NCBI RefSeq assembly: GCF_017591435.1
Contig: NC_059293.1
Coordinates: forward strand, 21,539,589-21,603,588
DNA: 64,000 nt
From: Portunus trituberculatus
Taxonomy: Eukaryota; Arthropoda; Malacostraca; Decapoda; Portunidae
Reading direction: 5' to 3'
Position numbers and translations under genes: made by a program
In this document: piece after piece, positions 1 to 24,948 of the stretch
Numbering within the stretch: the stretch's first letter is position 1
Layout: the number at the start of each line of letters is the position of its first letter
The notes under the pieces: generated by a model
The model's database searches: none
What the model saw: the letters and a program-made list of their open reading frames with translations, nothing else
What the model was told of the DNA's origin: nothing

Positions 1-282
1 GCCTCTCACTGCTACACGCTGCCACCTCCCAGTCCTTCCTTGATCGCCAGCCCGTCACGTATAACTCGCATAACACACCGCTCTGTCTGCATTTCTTAAA
101 CCGTCTTACTGCATGATAGTGCGTGGTTTGCTCCTCAAGACAAACTACAGACCAGGTGCGTTTTTCATGCATTTATTCACCCATTTATTCACCCATTTAT
201 TCATTCCATACGTAAAAAGATAAATAAAAGGCAGTTAATCATTGTATGTACTGTACAAATTGCGTATCATGAACAGAGAAAC

Positions 283-525
283 TAAGGCAGGCATAGTGAT
301 AATGGTGAGGTGGTTATTATGATGGTGAGGCTGTAATGGTGATAAAGAGGAAGTAATAGTGATGGTGAAACGTTATGGGTGATAGTGAGGTGGTAATGGT
401 GATAGAGAGTATGGTGATGGTGAGGCTATAATGGTGGTGGTGAGACTGTAATGGCGAAAAGAGGAAGTAATAGTGATAATGAGGTGGTAATGGTGATGGT
501 GAGGCGGTAATGGTGATAGTGTTCT
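283..525. repeat. Degenerate GATGGTGAGG-type minisatellite
   Basis: Irregular tandem units of about 18-24 bp built on GGTGATGGTGAGGC and TAATGGTGATA. No gene is supported in 1-1296. The rest of that stretch holds (GA)n at 697-766, (GT)n at 970-1060 and unique AT-rich DNA. Confidence 0.6.
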
Positions 526-696
526 CGAGGTGACTTGCTCTTTGGACTAATGGGTAGGTAATGGCAGAAGACAAAAGGACGACAAGGCAGAAGGCTCGCT
601 CCCCGCCCTCCGCTGTGCCCTTCATAACAGTTCGTTCAAGAGTCATAAGGAAAAAAAAAATCTTATGAAATCGAAAGAAAACAATGGACGGAAAGC

Positions 697-766
<70 letters not shown>
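697..766. repeat. (GA)n microsatellite
   Basis: About 68 bp of GA, 3' of DHRS11-like copy 1. Confidence 0.95.
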
Positions 767-767
<1 letters not shown>

Positions 768-969
768 TGGACGGGGAGGTATTCTTCAAAGGACGGGCTG
801 CTCATATTGATCAACATACACAGTCACGCCCTGCATTAATATATCTGGTCAATGTTTCTTAAAAGAAAAAAACAACAACCACTTTATGACCTCCAAACTT
901 TTATTTCCTTTAAACATTCATTTAAGCTTTTTCTCTGAGGCTCATATACTATTGAATAAAAGGATGAAA

Positions 970-970
970 T

Positions 971-1060
<90 letters not shown>
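970..1060. repeat. (GT)n microsatellite
   Basis: About 90 bp of GT. Confidence 0.95.
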
Positions 1061-1061
<1 letters not shown>

Positions 1062-1296
1062 CATGTAAGCGGGGAAATCTGGCTAAGGACAGAAAAATAA
1101 AATGCAAAAGAAAAAGCCCACTTAGATGCCAGTTCCCGAGCAGATCCGAGAGAATTAGCTAAAAGAATGGGATAGATGTCTTGAAACCTCCTTCTTAAGT
1201 GTGTATATGCTAGTTAGTTGTTAGTCAGCCATCTAGTCAGTCAGCCGGCCCGACATTAAGTGAGGTCTGCTGGAGTCTGCCACTGTTTGCTGCTGC

Positions 1297-4698
<3,402 letters not shown>

Positions 4699-6720
4699 CC
4701 TTGCGGCACTGAGAAGAAAACGTAATGGTGCACACTGTGCTGTGTCACTGGTCACCGCTCACCGCACACTGGTGTTTAGCGCAAGCCACTGCTGGAGGCC
4801 TCTGCTGGAGATCAAAGGTCAGGGCCAGTGACTGCTCAGGGTTGTTAAACGGCACAAGATTTAAGCATTGGAGAGTTTTTGTCGTTAACATGGGTTTATG
4901 TGCGCAACATATACTATGAATTTACTTTAACTTATGATCATAAAGTTAAAGGATGCTGAATCAGAGCTGGGTGCAGCCTGACTGTTCCCATGGGAACACA
5001 CACGCACAGCCTAACAGTGGCGGCAGACTCACCCCACGTAGCCTACTACTTGTCTGTTTTATCAACCTACATACTTGAACCACATTATCGGGGTGGACAT
5101 GCTGCCTCGCTTACGTGCTCTGCACAGTGTATACTGGATAACAATGTGCACAGCAATAGATGCATTAAATTTCAATTTCAATTTACTTTAATTGACGTAA
5201 AGATCGAAAGTAGCGGCTAGCTAACTGATATACGCGCCTTAGAGAGGATATACAAGGAAAAACACATTTGTATTCTCTTAAGAAGTATATCACCAATGAA
5301 TATATAACAGATTAACAGAGAGACCTATGTGGTGTGTTTGTTCCTATATAGTATAGTGACGGGGACAATGACATGCCGCTGTGTTGCAAGGTTTATGTGG
5401 AGTGCTTTGTCCACTATTGCCGGATTGCCAACAAACCTGTATGTGTATCTGGGACGTGTCGGATCTGCTCACCAGCACCAACACACACAGACTGAACACT
5501 CTCCTGCCTCTGCCTCTTTTTTTTTTTTTTTTTATATCTCTGGCTGGACTAAAAGTAGACGGGGTGCCTGGTATGCTTTATCGGTAACGAGTTTAACCAG
5601 TTTCCACGCTTACCAGTGTCATGTTGCCATGCTTCCACTGTCTACTCTGCTGTGTCGTTACTCAGGGCGTGCTGTTCCCTCACATGTTGGCCTGCTGGTT
5701 TGACATGGCTCCTCTATGGCTTGTATGACTCGTAATTAAGGCGGAAAAAAGTTACGTATTGATTAGTACTCCGACATTATCGTGACTGAGCACCTGTGGC
5801 TTTTAAACAGGTTTAGCTGTTTATCATGGGTGTTTTTATTTTTTATGTGGTTTGCATAATGTCACCTGCCACCACCACTTGCTGCTGTATCTGATAGGCG
5901 AGGCTGGAGTGTTTTGCCAAGGAGGATGATAAAGGTGGATCTACGCAGGATGCAGGAGAAGGAGAGGAAGCCCCAATAGAAGGTTTATGAAGTATTGCAA
6001 GAAGACGTACATTAATGGTGTCACTAAAGAATGCTCTGAGGAACTGGCGCGTTGGAGGATACTGAACAGCCTTGGTGACCCGTGACGGGAACAGCCAAAG
6101 AACTACACCATCAATAACGACAGGTGTGGAATTCATCAACAAATGCTTTTTCGGGGAAGAATATTTGCAATAAGTGTGTGTGTATTTTGTTCAGCTTGAC
6201 TACACAGTCTTGGCAACTTACAAGATATAGGATGTTTTAAATAATAATCCATCTGGTTTGTTGTGTTTTAATTGAGGTGACACTTATACACAGTCTGGAA
6301 ACTGCCTTAGAGAAAGTACATGAGTTTCGGCCACGCACAATAAAGTCTTGTATGTGTTAACAACTTCAGGAAAAGCTGTCGTAAATATCATGATCAATAT
6401 TTATGTCTGTTTTGTTTTTTACTTATATAGTCAATTAGTTTTATAAGAAAATTTCTGGCCAAGGGCAACAACTACGTAGCCGGTGGAAAAATAAAAAAAA
6501 TAAAGTCCCACTAAAGATGCCAGCGCCGCGACAGAACAGTAGTCCGAGAGAGTAGCCAACATTACGAGACTCTTGTGAAACCTTTCTCATGAAACTCCTT
6601 GCTTGTAACTGTAACTCCCTTCTTCAAAACCTCTCTCTCTCTTGAAACTTGTTTCTTGAAACTTACCTCTTGAAGGTTTTCATTGTGAACCAGTGAGTCA
6701 TAAGGCGAGGAAATAACACT
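4699..6720. other. Spacer between DHRS11-like copies 1 and 2
   Basis: No gene. It is a diverged homologue of the spacers at 9778-11737 and 15684-17643, showing that the whole array arose from repeated tandem duplication. It holds a LINE-like relic at about 5890-6015. Promoters must lie here (upstream of copy 1), but I recognise no clear core motif. Confidence 0.6.
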
Positions 6721-6942
6721 TTATTTTACATGGAACCTGGTGTGTCGTACCAACACATCATGAATCTGTTTAAAGAATATCGGCGAATTACTCTCCTCCT
6801 CAAATCTCAAGTCTAAAAACTTATTTCTCTTGTTGATAATGTACAAATCTTGTCAATCTGTCATTAGAACATAAAAAAATTACACACAAAAAAGTGTAAA
6901 TTGAATTAATATAGTTAAGATTTTATTTGATTATTATTTTTT

Positions 6943-7240
6943 TTTCATGTTATGGCCTATAGCGCCTGTAGGCACACTTCAAGAGTATATGTGGGAAGCG
7001 CTGTTAAGCTTTCACTCATTAGTGGCGCAGGCAATTTTATTTATAGTGGTACCCAAATTAGGGGCCATATCACCACCCAGGCGCATCTTTGGTGTAGCCA
7101 GCTCGAACCTGGGTATCATGGTGACATATAGGTAATTATAAACCACTCGACAAATGGCATAGCTTCAAAGCGGTATGTAGTGGGATTCGAACCTACGCGT
7201 GGACGTCTGCCTGATCCCACGCTCACCACCTTATCCAGTA
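6943..7240 (-). mobile_element. tRNA-derived SINE, family S1
   Basis: Minus-strand head with B box GGTTCGAATCC (near 7190) and poly(A) at the low-coordinate end. It lies in intron 5 of copy 2. Confidence 0.7.
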
Positions 7241-7560
7241 CGCAAGCACAACTCTGCGTATTTCACAGGGTTCGTGTAAGGGTGCGAGGACCACTGTCAT
7301 GGAGGGGGGGGGAGGGCACAACAAAACATGTATTCACCTGCACGTGTGGCGGCGCGGACAGCACATGGATGAGCGTCTCAGTGATGTCGTCTGCCTCCAA
7401 GCTTGGGTACTGATTGTAGAGGAGCCTAACTGCTTCCTCGCTTATACCACTGTTCAAGAGACACTCAGTCTTCACCAGGGTGGGACTGATGGACTGTAGG
7501 ATGGAAAGAGGACTTAAAAGGGATATTGTTTCAGCACATTATGTCATTCACTCGGTGTCT

Positions 7561-7850
7561 AGTTTTTTTTATGTTATGGCCTACAGCACCTGTAGGCACA
7601 CTTGAAGAGTATATAGGAAGAGCTGTTCAGCTTCCACCCATTAGTGGCGCAGGCAATTCTATTTATAGTGGTACCCATATTAGGGCCCGTATTACCACCC
7701 AAGCGCATCTTTAGTGACATATAGGTAACTTTAAACCACTCGATAAATGGCATAGCTTCAAAGTGTTATGTGGTGGGATTCGAACTTACGCGTGGACGTC
7801 TGTCCGATCCCACGCTCACCACCTTATCCACTACGTCACCGCCTTCTGAT
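7561..7850 (-). mobile_element. tRNA-derived SINE, family S1
   Basis: Second S1 copy about 320 bp from the first, same orientation, with the tRNA-like head near 7780-7850. Confidence 0.7.
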
Positions 7851-7968
7851 GTGACGTAATACAATCTGAACTATGAAATAACTTACTGAGAAACAGTACT
7901 TGCTATGAAGGTGCATAACTGAGAGTTCTCAGCTATATCATTCACTCTGCGTCTTGTGATGGGTCAAT

Positions 7969-8150
7969 ATTCTGAAACTTGTGTACTACACCGCCACCAT
8001 TCTTCAAAGCCCCTAGTTGAAGTTACACTGGTTTTCAAGCGTGTTGTTAGGATTATATTGAACGATAGGATTTCTTTGTTATTATGAAGAGAAACATTCT
8101 TAAGAAAAAGGCTCATCGTCTCAGTGGCCTTTGAAAATAGTGCAACTTGA
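7969..8150. mobile_element. Foldback MITE (family F), degenerate
   Basis: Begins ATTCTGAAAC and shares the internal AGTTGAAGTT and GAGAAACA blocks. The far end is eroded. Confidence 0.5.
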
Positions 8151-8179
8151 ACTATATATATATTTGCTGTGTTCTCCTA

Positions 8180-8180
8180 G

Positions 8181-8267
<87 letters not shown>
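8180..8267. repeat. (CA)n microsatellite
   Basis: About 88 bp. (UG)n in the transcript, directly after the GTAAGC donor of exon 4 in copy 2. Confidence 0.95.
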
Positions 8268-8402
8268 CTTACTGATATCCTGATGTTGGAGTTGGTCTGC
8301 CTCAGCTCCTGCCGCAGCGCCTCGGTGAGGGCGATCACCATGTGCTTCGTGCCACAGTAGAATCCCTTTCCGTGCGAGGCTGAGATGTGATGACCGCCAT
8401 TG

Positions 8403-9351
8403 CTGTCAGGAGAAATATAACGCAATGACTGGCCATGGTGTTAGTAAAAGAGAAACATTGCAAATGGGAGACAGGTAACGCTTCTCTGGGCCTGACAAGA
8501 CTAAAGGCAATGGTGCCAGTGTAACAGACATTTGGCGTCACGATGCCGTGTGGTGTATACTTCTGTTGTGTCCCCTCAACACAACAACACAGTACATAAT
8601 AAAGAAACAAGAATGAAGAGAGAAGAAGGAGGAACGGAGAATACTTGAGAGGAGCAGAGAATAACAAGCTGATCCCCTACGGAAGGGCCATTAACACCTG
8701 TCTATCAGATCCCTTCGAAATAGTCAAATCTCAGTGATCAGGGAGGTGGAGAGCACGAGAGCAAAACAACGGGCCAGACAAACGAGAAGAAAGAAAACAA
8801 CACTGAAGCCAAAACAACAAACGCGAAGCGGGTCAATACAATAGATGGAAAACAAAAGAGATTCAAAAGAAGGAGTGAGAGGAAAGGCGGAGACAAAAAT
8901 GGAAAATTGGTTAACCTATGGAAAACTACCAACGTCCACGTAAACTCCAACCTGGGCATTGTCTTAATTTCTGATTGGCCAGAGGTAGTTCATGATTGGT
9001 TGAATATATTCTAAAGTATCACCTGGTGATGTGAGATTGGTCAAAAGCTCAAAAGGTAGCTTGTGATTGGTTAAAGAAGCAGGAATTATCACGCCTAAGG
9101 GACGGATCAATGGTAGGAATGTTGGGCACATCATAGTGTGTATCATTGCAGGTAATCATTCAGTAGCATACAGAAGCAAACAGAGAGGCAGATGTCTCAC
9201 GCCCTGACCAGAGGGCTTGAGACGAGATGGAGAAACACATCTTGTTGCTTGTCAGTAGAGCTTAAGGGTTTCATTATGCAGATTTGGAAATAGATTGATG
9301 AAGGAAGGTCATCTTTCATCCGGCCCGTCGCGAAACATCCCACACGCTGAC
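8403..9351. other. Intron 3 of copy 2: unique, no gene
   Basis: Complex sequence with no recognisable gene or repeat, except short runs of 'gattggt' (about 8970-9075) that look like a loose local repeat. Confidence 0.5.
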
Positions 9352-9429
9352 CTGCTCATGTGAATGATGTGGCCGTCGTCAACGCCGCGTTCCTTCATTG
9401 ACGCCAATGCCTCGCGCGTGCACAGACAG

Positions 9430-9539
<110 letters not shown>

Positions 9540-9777
9540 TTGTCGGTGATAGGGTTATACATGTTTTCGGTGGCCCATGCATGGCAGGATCTCATGCATG
9601 CATTATTTCGCCTGAAAGATGACACTGACAGGTCACTGGTATTACCTGCACTCTGTCCACGCTCCGGTCGGCGCCTACCACCCGCATGCCTTCAGCCACC
9701 AGCCTGCGTGACATGCTGGCACCAATGCCCGAAGCGGCACCCGTCACAAGGGCCACGCGACCTGCCTAGCGGTCCAT

Positions 9778-11737
9778 CCTTGCAGCAATTAGGAGAGATG
9801 CTGGAAAACATGTAATAGTGCATTGTGCTGTGTCACTCCTCAACTCATTCTGATGCTAGTGCAGGCCGATGGTGAAGACCTCTGCTGCAGGTCTCAAGGT
9901 CAGCGTTGTTCAGCCTGCACCAGCTTTATGCATTGGTGAGTTTCGGCCAATAAGCAACATGGTTCAGTGCGCACTATATACCTCACATTGTATTATGTAT
10001 TTACTTAAATCCAGTGAGCATAACGATAAGAGGTAATGAAGGAGATCTGGGTGCCGGTTACTTGAGGGTCCATCGCTCAGGACGGCAGCGTGTTAGTGGT
10101 CCCACGTTATTGGTGTGGGCTTGGTGCCTCGCTTACGTTATCTGCACAGTGTACCTTGGGTGGCATTATGCACGGCCAGAAGTGTGTTTGATTTCGATCT
10201 AAATTTGTTTTCTCTGACACACACAAAACACACACACACACACACAAAAAAAAAAAAAAAATGAAAGGAGTGGCCAAGAACTTGTCTCAAAAGATTAAAT
10301 ATATCTGTATTAAGTAGATAATATTTGGTTTCTCTTCAGACTTACAGGTAGAAGATTACCAATGAATATATAACAGATTAACAGAGAGACCTATGTGAAG
10401 TGTTTGTTCCTATAGTACTCCAGCTTAAGAGAGTGACGGGGACAATGACATCCCGCTGTGTTGCAAGGTTTATGTGGAGTGCTTTCTCTAATACTGCCAG
10501 ATTGTCAACAAACCTGTATGTTTATTTGGGACGTGTAGGGCCTCTTCACCACCACCAACACAGGCAGACTGAACACTCTTCTGCTTTTGCCTCTGGAGTG
10601 AAAACACTTACGAGTGTCATGTTGCCATGCTTCCACTGTCTACTCTGCTGTGTCGCTACTCAGGGCGTGCTGTTCCTTCACATGTTGACATGCTGGTTTG
10701 AAATAATGGCTCCCCTATGACTCATATGACTCGTAATTATTGCGGAAAAACCGCGGATTCATTAGTATATATATATACACATTTATTGTTACTGAGCACC
10801 CGCGGCTTTCTGGACACGTATAGTTCGTTATCACTGATGTACTTTTACGTGGTCTGCATCGCATCAGGTAATTTGGTGACACTGCTTTCTGTTGTATTTG
10901 ATAAATGAGGCTGGAGTGTTTACCCAAGGAGGATGATAAAGGTGGATCTACACAGCATGCAGGAGAAGGAGAGGAAGCCTCAACAGAAGGTTTATGAAGT
11001 ATTGCAAGAGGACGTACATTAATGGTGTCCCTTTGAGGAACTGGCACGTTGGAGGATACTGAACAGCCTTGGTGACCCGTGACGGGAACAGCCCAAAGAA
11101 CTACACCACCAACAACGACAAGGGTGGAATTCATCAACAAATGCTTTTTCAGGGAAGAATATTTGCAATGTGTTTGTGGGTTTTGTTCAGCCTGACTACA
11201 CAGTCTTGGCAACTTACAAGATATAGGATGTTTTGAAAAAATAATCCACCTGGTTTGTTGTGTTTTAATTGGGCTGACACTTATACACAGTCTGGAAACT
11301 GCCTTAGAGAAAGTACATGAGTTTCGGCCACGCACAATAAAGTCTTGTATGTGTTAACGACTTCAGGAAAAGTTGTCGTAAATATCATAATTGATGTTCA
11401 TGTCTGTGGTATTTTTTACTTATATAGACGTTTATTAGTTTTAAGAGGAGGTCTGGCCAAGGGCAACAAGAACGTAGCCGGTGGGTAAAACAAAGTCCTA
11501 CTAAAGATGCCAGTGCCGCGACAGAATAGTAGTCAGAGAGAGTATCCAACATTACGAGACTGTCTTGAAGCCTTCTTGTGAAACCTTTCTCATGGAACTT
11601 CTTGCCTGTAACTGTAACTCCTTCTTCAAAACCTTTCTTTTGACGCCTCACTCTTGAAATTTATATCTTGAAACTTAACTCATAAAGATTTTCCTTGTGA
11701 ATGAATAAACCAGTAAGCCAGCGTGCCACAGTTCAAT
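9778..11737. other. Spacer between copies 2 and 3
   Basis: No gene. It is homologous to the other spacers. It contains a short CA/A tract (10218-10260) and the LINE-like relic near 10907-11020. Open frames here (for example at 10014 and 10400) recur only because the spacer is duplicated. Confidence 0.6.
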
Positions 11738-15683
<3,946 letters not shown>

Positions 15684-16133
15684 CCTTGCAGCAATTAGGA
15701 GAGATGCTGGAAAACATGTAATAGTGCATTGTGCTGTGTCACTCCTCAACTCATTCTGATGCTAGTGCAGGCCGATGGTGAAGACCTCTGCTGCAGGTCT
15801 CAAGGTCAGCGTTGTTCAGCCTGCACCAGCTTTATGCATTGGTGAGTTTCGGCCAATAAGCAACATGGTTCAGTGCGCACTATATACCTCACATTGTATT
15901 ATGTATTTACTTAAATCCAGTGAGCATAACGATAAGAGGTAATGAAGGAGATCTGGGTGCCGGTTACTTGAGAGTCCATCGCTCAGGACGGCAACGTGTT
16001 AGTGGTCCCACGTTATTGGTGTGGGCTTGGTGCCTCGCTTACGTTATCTGCACAGTGTACCTTGGGTGGCATTATGCACGGCCAGAAGTGTGTTTGATTT
16101 CGATCTAAATTTGTTTTCTCTGACACACACAAA

Positions 16134-16164
<31 letters not shown>

Positions 16165-17643
16165 TGAAAGGAGTGGCCAAGAACTTGTCTCAAAAGATTA
16201 AATATATCTGTATTAAGTAGATAATATTTGGTTTCTCTTCAGACTTACAGGTAGAAGATTACCAATGAATATATAACAGATTAACAGAGAGACCTATGTG
16301 AAGTGTTTGTTCCTATAGTACTCCAGCTTAAGAGAGTGACGGGGACAATGACATCCCGCTGTGTTGCAAGGTTTATGTGGAGTGCTTTCTCTAATACTGC
16401 CAGATTGTCAACAAACCTGTATGTTTATTTGGGACGTGTAGGGCCTCTTCACCACCACCAACACAGGCAGACTGAACACTCTTCTGCTTTTGCCTCTTGA
16501 GTGAAAACACTTACGAGTGTCATGTTGCCATGCTTCCACTGTCTACTCTGCTGTGTCGCTACTCAGGGCGTGCTGTTCCTTCACATGTTGACATGCTGGT
16601 TTGAAATAATGGCTCCCCTATGACTCATATGACTCGTAATTATTGCGGAAAAACCGCGGATTCATTAGTATATATATATACACATTTATTGTTACTGAGC
16701 ACCCGCGGCTTTCTGGACACGTATAGTTCGTTATCGCTGATGTACTTTTATATGGTCTGCATCGCATCAGGTAATTTGGTGACACTGCTTTCTGTTGTAT
16801 TTGATAAGCGAGGCTGGAGTGTTTACCCAAGGAGGATGATAAAGGTGGATCTACGCAGCATGCAGGAGAAGGAGAGGAAGCCTCAACAGAAGGTTTATGA
16901 AGTATTGCAAGAGGACGTACATTAATGGTGTCCCTTTGAGGAACTGGCACGTTGGAGGATACTGAACAGCCTTGGTGACCCGTGACGGGAACAGCCCAAA
17001 GAACTACACCACCAACAACGACAAGGGTGGAATTCATCAACAAATGCTTTTTCAGGGAAGAATATTTGCAATGTGTTTGTGGGTTTTGTTCAGCCTGACT
17101 ACACAGTCTTGACAACTTACAAGATATAGGATGTTTTGAAAAAATAATCCACCTGGTTTGTTGTGTTTTAATTGGGCTGACACTTATACACAGTCTGGAA
17201 ACTGCCTTAGAGAAAGTACATGAGTTTCGGCCACGCACAATACTGTAAAGTCTTGTATGTGTTAACGACTTCAGGAAAATTTGTCGTAAATATAATTGAT
17301 GTTCATGTCTGTGGTATTTTTTACTTATATAGACGTTTATTAGTTTTAAGAGGAGGTCTGGCCAAGGGCAACAAGAACGTAGCCGGTGGGTAAAACAAAG
17401 TCCTACTAAAGGTGCCAGTGCCGCGACAGAATAGTAGTCAGAGAGAGTATCCAACATTACGAGACTGTCTTGAAGCCTTCTTGTGAAACCTTTCTCATGG
17501 AACTTCTTGCCTGTAACTGTAACTCCCTTCTTCAAAACCTTTCTTTTGACGCCTCACTCTTGAAATTTATATCTTGAAACTTAACTCATAAAGATTTTCC
17601 TTGTGAATGAATAAACCAGTAAGCCAGCGTGCCACAGTTCAAT
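15684..17643. other. Spacer between copies 3 and 4
   Basis: No gene. Near-identical to 9778-11737. The LINE-like relic is at about 16808-16925. Confidence 0.6.
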
Positions 17644-21796
<4,153 letters not shown>

Positions 21797-22119
21797 TCTT
21801 GCGGTGCTCAGGAATGGTGCTGCAAAACGCGTAATGGTGCACTGTGCTGTGTCACTGGTTATGCGCATCAGCACACTGCACACACGACCTCTGCACCAAG
21901 ACCAGCACAGGCAGACTGGCGGCAGACAGGAAAATTGGTGCGTTTTGGAGACAAAGAGTTGTATTAATTTCCTTACTAATATCGTGTCCGCACCTTTCCA
22001 TTGTCTGCTCTATGGTGTTATTTAGCGTGCTGCTGCATCACGTATTGCCTCACTGACTTATTGCAGCTTCTCTTCTTGCTGTATCATTTTTTCATAAATA
22101 TTCTGCCGCAAATAAGATG

Positions 22120-22264
<145 letters not shown>

Positions 22265-22429
22265 ATGGACCCGTGCATGGAGAAAAGTGCTGAGTTCATT
22301 AACATTTTCGCTGCCGTCACTGTGATGAAGCATCCGTGACTGTGGACTGTTGATAAGTAAATGATTACTAAGAGCGTTATACAGTGCGTTGTCAGCTACA
22401 TCATATCATCTACTGACGCTGCTCACTGC

Positions 22430-22590
22430 TGTCTCTGAGGGGCAAGACTGAAGTGTTTTGTCAGGGAGGAAGACAGAGATGGCTGTAGGCAGCGGGAGAA
22501 AGGACGGAAGACCTAAGAGAAGATTTACGATGCATTACAAGGACACCTGCCTGAAATGAGTCGTGAATGGGTGCTGGGAGGCAAGATTTT
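22430..22590 (+). mobile_element. Relic of a non-LTR retrotransposon ORF2 tail
   Basis: Plus-strand translation gives a stretch like GRKDGRPKRRF followed by YKDTCLK and, after a stop, a Trp. This resembles the GRPKLRYKDVCKRDLK-type end of LINE ORF2 proteins. Diverged versions lie in each spacer of the SDR array (near 5897, 10907 and 16808). The family assignment is from memory of the motif and is tentative. Confidence 0.4.
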
Positions 22591-23008
22591 TTAAATTATT
22601 GATTACATTTTAACATACATTTAATTATCTGTACTAAATGCTGTTGTAACTTCAATGATATCTTTCCTATTAACATGTAGTGCTGTATCACTTGAAAGTA
22701 ATAGATATAGAAACACTGACTCTACACCTTAATTGACACGGACAGCCTGTTACAACGATACCTGAGGGCGAGTGTGGGTGTGGGTGGCAGAATAACTCCG
22801 AATAAGCAGCACTGCGGGAGACAACTGATGGTCGAACGGTAAGTAGGCAGCACAGGGCATAGTACTGAGGCCTGCTGAGGAGGGGCGGTAAAATGTGTTG
22901 ATAGGCATAGCAAGTGACTGATACCCTGAGTTGCCAACTAGTGAGCGTCGAAATGATTCATGACTGGGAAAAGAACGATTAAAATTCCCCATTACACATA
23001 CAGACAAA

Positions 23009-23118
<110 letters not shown>

Positions 23119-23276
23119 AATATTTAGTGATCAGTTTCATTGTATGCTATGTGTCATTAGTTAATCAAGGGAAGATGCGTCTTTGGTCCTGGAGAAACAG
23201 GTGCTATTAGGAGGAAGCTTCTGTGACCTTATTCTCCAAAGATTCTTCCGGTACAGTGACTTACTACCATTACTCA

Positions 23277-23278
<2 letters not shown>

Positions 23279-23326
<48 letters not shown>

Positions 23327-23354
23327 CAACTTACATGTAGCTTTCTTGTCATAT

Positions 23355-23393
<39 letters not shown>
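23279..23393. repeat. (CA)n ... (CT)n pair
   Basis: CA at 23279-23325 and CT at 23359-23393. Confidence 0.9.
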
Positions 23394-23395
<2 letters not shown>

Positions 23396-24314
23396 GGGCG
23401 TTTTGTGGTATATATTAACACTGTTTTTGATGAGTTCGAGGTTTGCAATGAGCGTCCCTATGAACCGAGCATTGTACCAAGGTTCACTCACTCATTGTTA
23501 GCCAAACGCACCTTGATCGAATAGCCCTTGTAATACACACATCTGTCGTGAAGTAAAAGGCAATGATTATGTAAATGATAAGAGAGAATGTTTGTCTCAC
23601 CAATCTCACTAGTAACGCATCACATTGGTCATACAACTTTCATGGAAGTCTTTCCTTTTTTTATGTAGGGAAGAGGGTCAGCCAAGGAAAAAAAAAAAAA
23701 AAAAAAGGCACACTTAAGTGCTGGCTCTCTAAAAAGTGGGAAAGCGTCAACCAAAATTGAGGAGCAAATGCCTTCTGAAAATTCGACATCTATTTAGAGA
23801 AAAAAGTAGGTAAAACACAACATTTTACCTGCAACTTTAGTGAAATGACATTAAATTTCCACATATATTGTAAAAGAAACTGAAAAAAACGAGACATGTA
23901 AACGAAGTAAAGAAAAACGTTCATCAGTCACCCGTTTCACAAGCAACGTTTTCCTTTGACCATTATTGATCAGCTAATTCTATTGATTGCTGACATGTGG
24001 TATGTAAGTTGCTTTAGTCCATCTCCCTCTCTCTTTTCTGGGCAGTTTGGTGGAGGAAGTGACTCCTGTGTGATCCGCTGCTCGGCGTTACCATTCTGAC
24101 GTGCTCTTGTGTCATTGTGCCTAATCTGTCTCACTGCCTTGCATGTATGAGGACTAATTCTGAAGGTTAGTCTGTTGGAAGCGGCAGTTTTGATGTGGTA
24201 GTGGACTCTGGGAATCTTGGTCTTGAGGTTCTACGTACACTGCATGTAGGTGTATGTTTGTATGTGCGTGTTTCTTGCAGTCACTTATTTTAATGGTTTG
24301 GAAAGTTGGTTTTA

Positions 24315-24318
<4 letters not shown>

Positions 24319-24362
<44 letters not shown>
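24319..24362. repeat. (GT)n microsatellite
   Basis: About 44 bp. Confidence 0.95.
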
Positions 24363-24363
<1 letters not shown>

Positions 24364-24948
24364 GCAGTAGTTATGTTCTGTGCTCTGCTCTCCACGTAAG
24401 GCACTAATATGTAGCAGTGAGTGTTTATGCTTCGTTCGTTTTGCATATTTAACGTCAGAATCGGTGAGTGTTCGCGTCATTGTGCAAGTTACTCTTATTA
24501 TAGATGTATAGTAAAGTTTTCTGTATCGGTTCGTGCAGGTGTGACTATGCTATTCCGTTTATTTGCTTTTTATCATCTCTTACTGTCTTGCATTCATTGT
24601 CTGAGGTTCAGTAAATGCCAGACAATTAATAATCCAGTCCCTGACGTCTTTCTTTATTTTTTTCTATGTGGAAATCATGATAATGTAAAGAACAAATTGA
24701 AAAATACACGGCATAATTATTGGTGATGGAAAAAGAGTGTGGACGCCATGCAGGACGTGCCTCGCCACAAACAGGATGAACAATGTACTACAGCACAATA
24801 ACATGACCATTTTCTATTCATTATATATTTTTTTTCCTAATAAGAAAAAAAAAAAAAATCCTTCAAATTTTCCATTTCAGTTCGGTAGTCGCGACTGTTC
24901 CCAAACGTTCGGCAGTTGAGATTGTGAAGTCACTGATCCAGCAGAGAT

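Noticed and set aside
961..1162. Poly-Cys-Val and His-Thr frames over CA/GT tracts
   Set aside because: Simple-repeat artefacts, seen on both strands throughout the window.
10014..10720. Repeated open frames in SDR spacers (10014/15920, 10400/16303, 16618-17535)
   Set aside because: They recur only because the spacer is duplicated. The older spacer at 4.7-6.7 kb does not preserve the frames.
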